Origin: Styela clava
Lineage: Eukaryota; Chordata; Ascidiacea; Stolidobranchia; Styelidae
Reading direction: 5' to 3'
Length of the DNA: 64,000 bases
Assembly: GCF_964204865.1 (NCBI RefSeq)
Contig: NC_135260.1
Coordinates: forward strand, 20,878,001 to 20,942,000
Shown here: piece after piece, positions 59,901 to 64,000 of the stretch
Layout: every line of letters begins with the position of its first letter
Numbering within the stretch: position 1 is the first letter of the stretch
Notes under the pieces: model-generated
Told to the model about the DNA's origin: nothing
Seen by the model: only the letters and a program-made list of their open reading frames with translations
Databases searched by the model: none
Made by a program: the position numbers and the translations under genes

Positions 59901-62900
59901 CGCATTGGCGCGAGAGTGAACAAAAATAGCATTTGGTGTTGTTTCGTCATAAAAATAACTATAGTAAAATCTTTCGAAATATTGTTACATCACTAATGAC
60001 AATGAATTGACTAGTGTTATAGTTAGCTGAGGCAACTGGCGAAGTTGAATGATGTGCTCGGCAGTCTAAATTGTTAACTGGCGCTCTATTTTTTGGTCGG
60101 GAATATATGCTAACAAAATTGACTTCATAATAAACTAAAAATCGAATGAGAAATCTATTAGCCTAGGTTGGCTATATCTGATAACTAAATATTAATGCAA
60201 TGGCCGAACAATATAATTCCCAGGTGTTTTTAGCAACCAGTCTAAACAGTGTTACAAAAACTGCTGCCTATATGTCAGAAAATTTAGTAATTACCCTCCT
60301 GGATCCCAAATTTGGTGATATTCGGTAATCAATCAATCTGCAGTTATTTGTAAGTTAATTTTAACATGAGTTTGAAAAGAAAGCTGACTAACAGATTTTT
60401 GACTGGATATGGGAGGGAAAATATTACAATGCTTGCTTAATATGTCTGCAAGTTGTGTCGGTGACAATCTAAAACTGTATTTTTCCTTATGACACTCTTT
60501 CCGTTATGAAGAGTTTGAAATCTTACACTAAATGTAGATACAGTAAGATTTTTGCACGTTTTATTGAATTTTTAGTAGGTTTTAGCTTGGTAAATGACAA
60601 ATAATGATCAATGTGTTTGGACAATATAAAAGTGTTTGTTTTGTATTGCACTATTTACCAATTCTCGGCAGTATTGTGGCCCGCGAACAATACAAAAATA
60701 ATAGTGTGGCCCGCGAGGCCGACATCCTTGGACCACGCTGTTCTAGGCAATCACCTGGAAGAATGATTCACTTCATTTGTGATTGATTGATCTTGAAAAG
60801 TAAGATTTCCTCACATCCTGTTGATCTTTTTCAGACAACAGTTGCAAAAGGGAATGGCGGGGAAGGTTGGTAACAACGGAAAATTAAAGAAACCTTGCAA
60901 TTGTACAAAATCACAATGTTTAAAACTGTAAGCTTCTTTTGTTTTATATTAAGTAGTAAAATGATGTGAAAGATTACAAATGTAATTTAAATGTAACAAA
61001 AGAACATTTCCTTGAAAAGTTTCTCATATCTTTGCTTTGGACAAGATTCTAGCGAGCTGGTCAATTTTATATATGAAAGCCTATTCATTTTATTTGTCGG
61101 TCGGTATTGCAATGTTTGACAAGCTATTGACATCTCAGCATTCCACTTTAAATACATTTATTTAGTATTTTTTACTCAAATGTTTGCTTTCAAATTCCAT
61201 TGTATCAAAAATGTCATGAATGAATAAATCTTGATACAAGGCTAATTGTATTATTTCTTTTACAGATATTGCGAATGTTTTGCTAACGGACAATTTTGCG
61301 ACGAATGTAATTGTATAAATTGTTCTAATAATCTGGAACATGAAAGTGAAAGGTCAAAAGCTGTGAAACAATGTTTAGAAAGAAATCCAGCCGCGTTCAG
61401 GTAATATCTGAAAGATGTTAGTGTCTCATTTCTATAGTATATTATGATGTTATTATGTGCACTTTTTCCCTTATTTGAACTTATTAGCATGAATGCCTGA
61501 AATCGATTGGAATTGATATATTCGATGTAGTAATATCTTGATTATGGCAATGATTTTGAATAGTTTCTTTCGGAAATTTGTCAACTTGAACATTTATTAA
61601 TATCTGAATGATCTGATGTTCAGAAATTTACTTTCAACAGTGTGAAAATAGAGAATAATCATAACATGTCTGGATTTAAATTGACTGTGCATATTTATCT
61701 GTGCAACGTGACCCGATTTAGGAGATGAGTATTGTAAACAAATATTTCAGAAAGTATTCGGAATAGTGAATTATTCCGTTTTGATTTTTATGGCATCGGT
61801 TTAACTTATAATTACGAATTTAAAAACTATTCTACAGGCCCAAGATTGGCCGAGGTAAAGATGACAACAGAACACATCAAAAAGGTTGTAACTGTAAAAG
61901 ATCAGGATGTTTGAAAAATTATTGCGAGTGTTATGAGGTAAGTAATCTTGATATTTTGAATTGTCTTTAGAATCGAAAAGATATTAAAAGTCAAGAAAGG
62001 AATTGTCGGATATTTCTTATAAGAAATTTAACAATTTTTCTTTGGTGCTGTTGGGCCAGAGAAAAGTTTTATCCTTTTATCAACTAAAAAAAAACACTCA
62101 ACTTTGTGAACAACCAAAATGTTAACACTAACTCTGGTCTACTCTTCAGCTACCAACCTTTGTATTTGCAAAACTTGATAATGATTTGAGTTTAGATCTG
62201 ACGCTTGACTTTGGTATTTTATATTCAAACTCCCATTTTCAAAGGTTCAAAGTTTAGAAATTTTGAAACGCCATTCAAACCACTATACTATATAGAACGC
62301 ACTTCAAATTTCAATAACTATTCCAATAAAATACATATTGTAGGCAAGAATTCCATGTACATCCAAATGTAAATGCATCGGATGTAAAAATTATGAAGAA
62401 ACAAATGATCGGAGATCATTAATGAGTTTAGCTGATGCTGCAGAAGTTCGTGTTCAACAACAAACAGCAGCTAAAACTAAATTATCAAATCAAATTGGTG
62501 ATGTTAGGCCAACTGCTAGAACAACATCATCTGGTGAAAGGTAAATCTATTTGAGTTGATATTGTTACATGATTTTTTTCAGAATATTATTGTTGTATTT
62601 GACAACCAATACCTTTTTCATATTACATCATTTTTAAATTAGTACAGCATGCCAACAATAGATAGTATAATGCCTCATGATTAGTTCGATATCTGTCTGA
62701 TCATAAACGTTTATGCAAGCACTCATTACTATTTCCTTCCTCCTGCTTTCAGATTGCCGTACACATTTTTTACGCAAGAAGTTATAGAAGCAACTTGTAC
62801 TTGTTTATTAGCTCAGGTGAGAAAATTGTCTAGCAAGTGCGTTTCATTGAGTAGGCCTAATATACATTTTCTGAAAAAAGTCATTATTAATCTTCGTGAA

Positions 62901-63346
62901 ATAACATAATAATATTTGCCTTGCGATTAGATGATGTTTATTAGGAACAACCTGTATTTGCCATACAATGTTTTAAATATTTGATCAATTGGTAAGATTG
63001 TGTTTAAATTCTGGCAATACTTGTTAGTTACTTAAATATTGTTGTTTAGGCAGAAGAAGCTGAAAAAACCAACAGACCCATGGTAATTGCAGAAACCATG
63101 ATTTTAGAAGAGTTTGGAAGATGTGTAATGCAAATTATACAATCTGCCGGTAAAGCTAAAGGTATGTGTCGTCTTTAAGAACGTTTACATATGTATAGGT
63201 ACAAGCTCTTGCCTGAGATCAGACTATGACTATCTACATATACATTGGCAATGTGGCCAAACATAATTAATGAATGATATTCTTAAAAATTATTGTTGAC
63301 CAACATTAATGTATATTCATTGATTTTAGTGATGAATTTACACTGA
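53999..63346 (+). CDS. LIN54: LIN54, DNA-binding subunit of the MuvB/DREAM complex
   Basis: Exons: 53999-54071, 55033-55185, 55313-55441, 55699-55710, 55833-55908, 56032-56122, 56352-56444, 56556-56582, 56696-56797, 57218-57358, 57829-57936, 58227-58334, 58458-58548, 58664-58845, 59127-59223, 59632-59725, 60835-60927, 61266-61400, 61838-61937, 62344-62540, 62753-62816, 63050-63161, 63330-63346, about 764 residues. An in-frame TGA precedes the ATG. Residues 1-520 are polar, Gln/Asn/Ser/Thr-rich and probably disordered. Two CXC domains follow: CXC1 from [15 protein letters not shown] (about 545) and CXC2 from [14 protein letters not shown] (about 618). Tyr558 and Tyr630 match the residues that in human LIN54 read the CHR element in the minor groove. 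The helical C-terminus ([26 protein letters not shown]) completes the family. Length matches vertebrate LIN54 (about 750). Without the last splice the frame would stop at TAA 63175-63177; I prefer the spliced end KAKVMNLH. The 12- and 27-base exons are in phase but need transcript support. The intron after 57358 has a GC donor. Confidence 0.93.
59834..60740. mobile_element. 907-bp hAT element in a LIN54 intron
   Basis: Begins CAGGGTGGTCTAAACC and ends TTGGACCACGCTG. Perfect 8-bp target duplications TTCTAGGC lie at 59826-59833 and 60741-60748. GTGGCCCGCG words cluster near both ends. The ends match the 7087 element. It sits between the exons ending at 59725 and starting at 60835. Confidence 0.92.
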
Positions 63347-64000
63347 AGCTCGAAGAAATCATAGCATGATTGGTACAAGCATGGCATCATCGTTGATCGA
63401 TATGCCGAGCATATGTCAAGAATCTGATGGAATCCGGTGCGAGGTTGAGGAGGATACATGTGCAATGATATTAAACCTCGATTCCTGTTAGTGGTGATGG
63501 TGCACTATGAAAGTGACTTTCTGTCTACTCTAAAATACGAGCATGAAAGAATTTGTAATATGTTAGTGCAAGCGTGATTTCGACCCAGATGGGAAATTAT
63601 GTCAATTGTTCTTCTCATTTTTGGTTTGATAACGATCATGAGTTCTATAATGAATTTTGTGAAAATATTTCCAGTAAAGGTGTAATTTTGTAGTAAGCTT
63701 TAAAAAATATTTGGTCTCTATTATTACAAAGAGGTTATTCAGAAATTCAGTTTGTTAAAATTTTTGTTTCTTGCTGCCTCGATGGATTTCTGTCTACTGT
63801 AGTTTAGAAAATAGCTGTTACTAAATATTAAGCACACTAGGAGATGACGCTCTTCTCATATCCCAGTTTTATCACATGAGTGGTTAGTCTGTGCATAAGT
63901 TGAAATTTATGATAAGTTTAAGATTTTGTGATCACCATTTTCTTCACTCAGTCGACGAAAGTTACTTTCCACTTCTATTTAGTATATTGCTGTTTTCTAT
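63347..64000 (+). other. LIN54 3' UTR or flank
   Basis: AT-rich sequence after the stop. No canonical AATAAA was found before the window edge, so the transcript may run beyond it. Confidence 0.4.

Overview
The window is nuclear DNA from an intron-rich, AT-rich invertebrate animal. Genes have many short exons with GT-AG borders, orthologues of metazoan LIN54 and a Tctex-type dynein light chain are present, and introns are loaded with small DNA transposons. An ascidian or other invertebrate deuterostome is my best guess, but the sequence alone does not fix the taxon. No prokaryotic, organellar or viral gene and no CRISPR array was seen. Exon borders below were placed by hand from reading phase, splice consensus and family homology.

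Layout. (1) 1-1591: last four exons of an SLC22-type organic ion transporter; 4989-13816: a complete 12-exon tandem paralogue (600 codons). The copies are alike across introns and about 0.5 kb of 3' flank, so the duplication is young, and each has since received its own small transposon insertion. (2) 16314-18990: a six-exon gene for a 186-residue protein with a SAM-like helical region, not otherwise recognised. (3) 19-27.7 kb: gene-poor and repeat-rich, including a three-level nest (SINE within hAT within MITE) and an intact 874-bp hAT-type element. (4) 27801-34659: an hnRNP A/B- or Squid-type RNA-binding protein (two RRMs, Gly/Tyr-rich tail). Its first intron holds a 2.2-kb hAT-like element filled with a higher-order satellite. 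(5) 39226-39828: an intronless lipocalin reading frame broken by one in-frame TAG. (6) 42763-43664 (minus) and 44394-48555 (plus): an RJL-family GTPase without a J domain, head-to-head with a DYNLT5/TCTEX1D-type dynein light chain, sharing a 0.73-kb intergenic region. (7) 53999-63346: LIN54, the DNA-binding subunit of the MuvB/DREAM cell-cycle complex, about 23 coding exons including probable microexons and one GC-AG intron.

The genes do not form one pathway. The GTPase/dynein light chain pair is the one arrangement that suggests shared regulation, because both families are linked to cilia or flagella. The rest of the interest is in transposon biology: nine elements with matched ends, most with readable target-site duplications, including filled and empty sites visible within the window.
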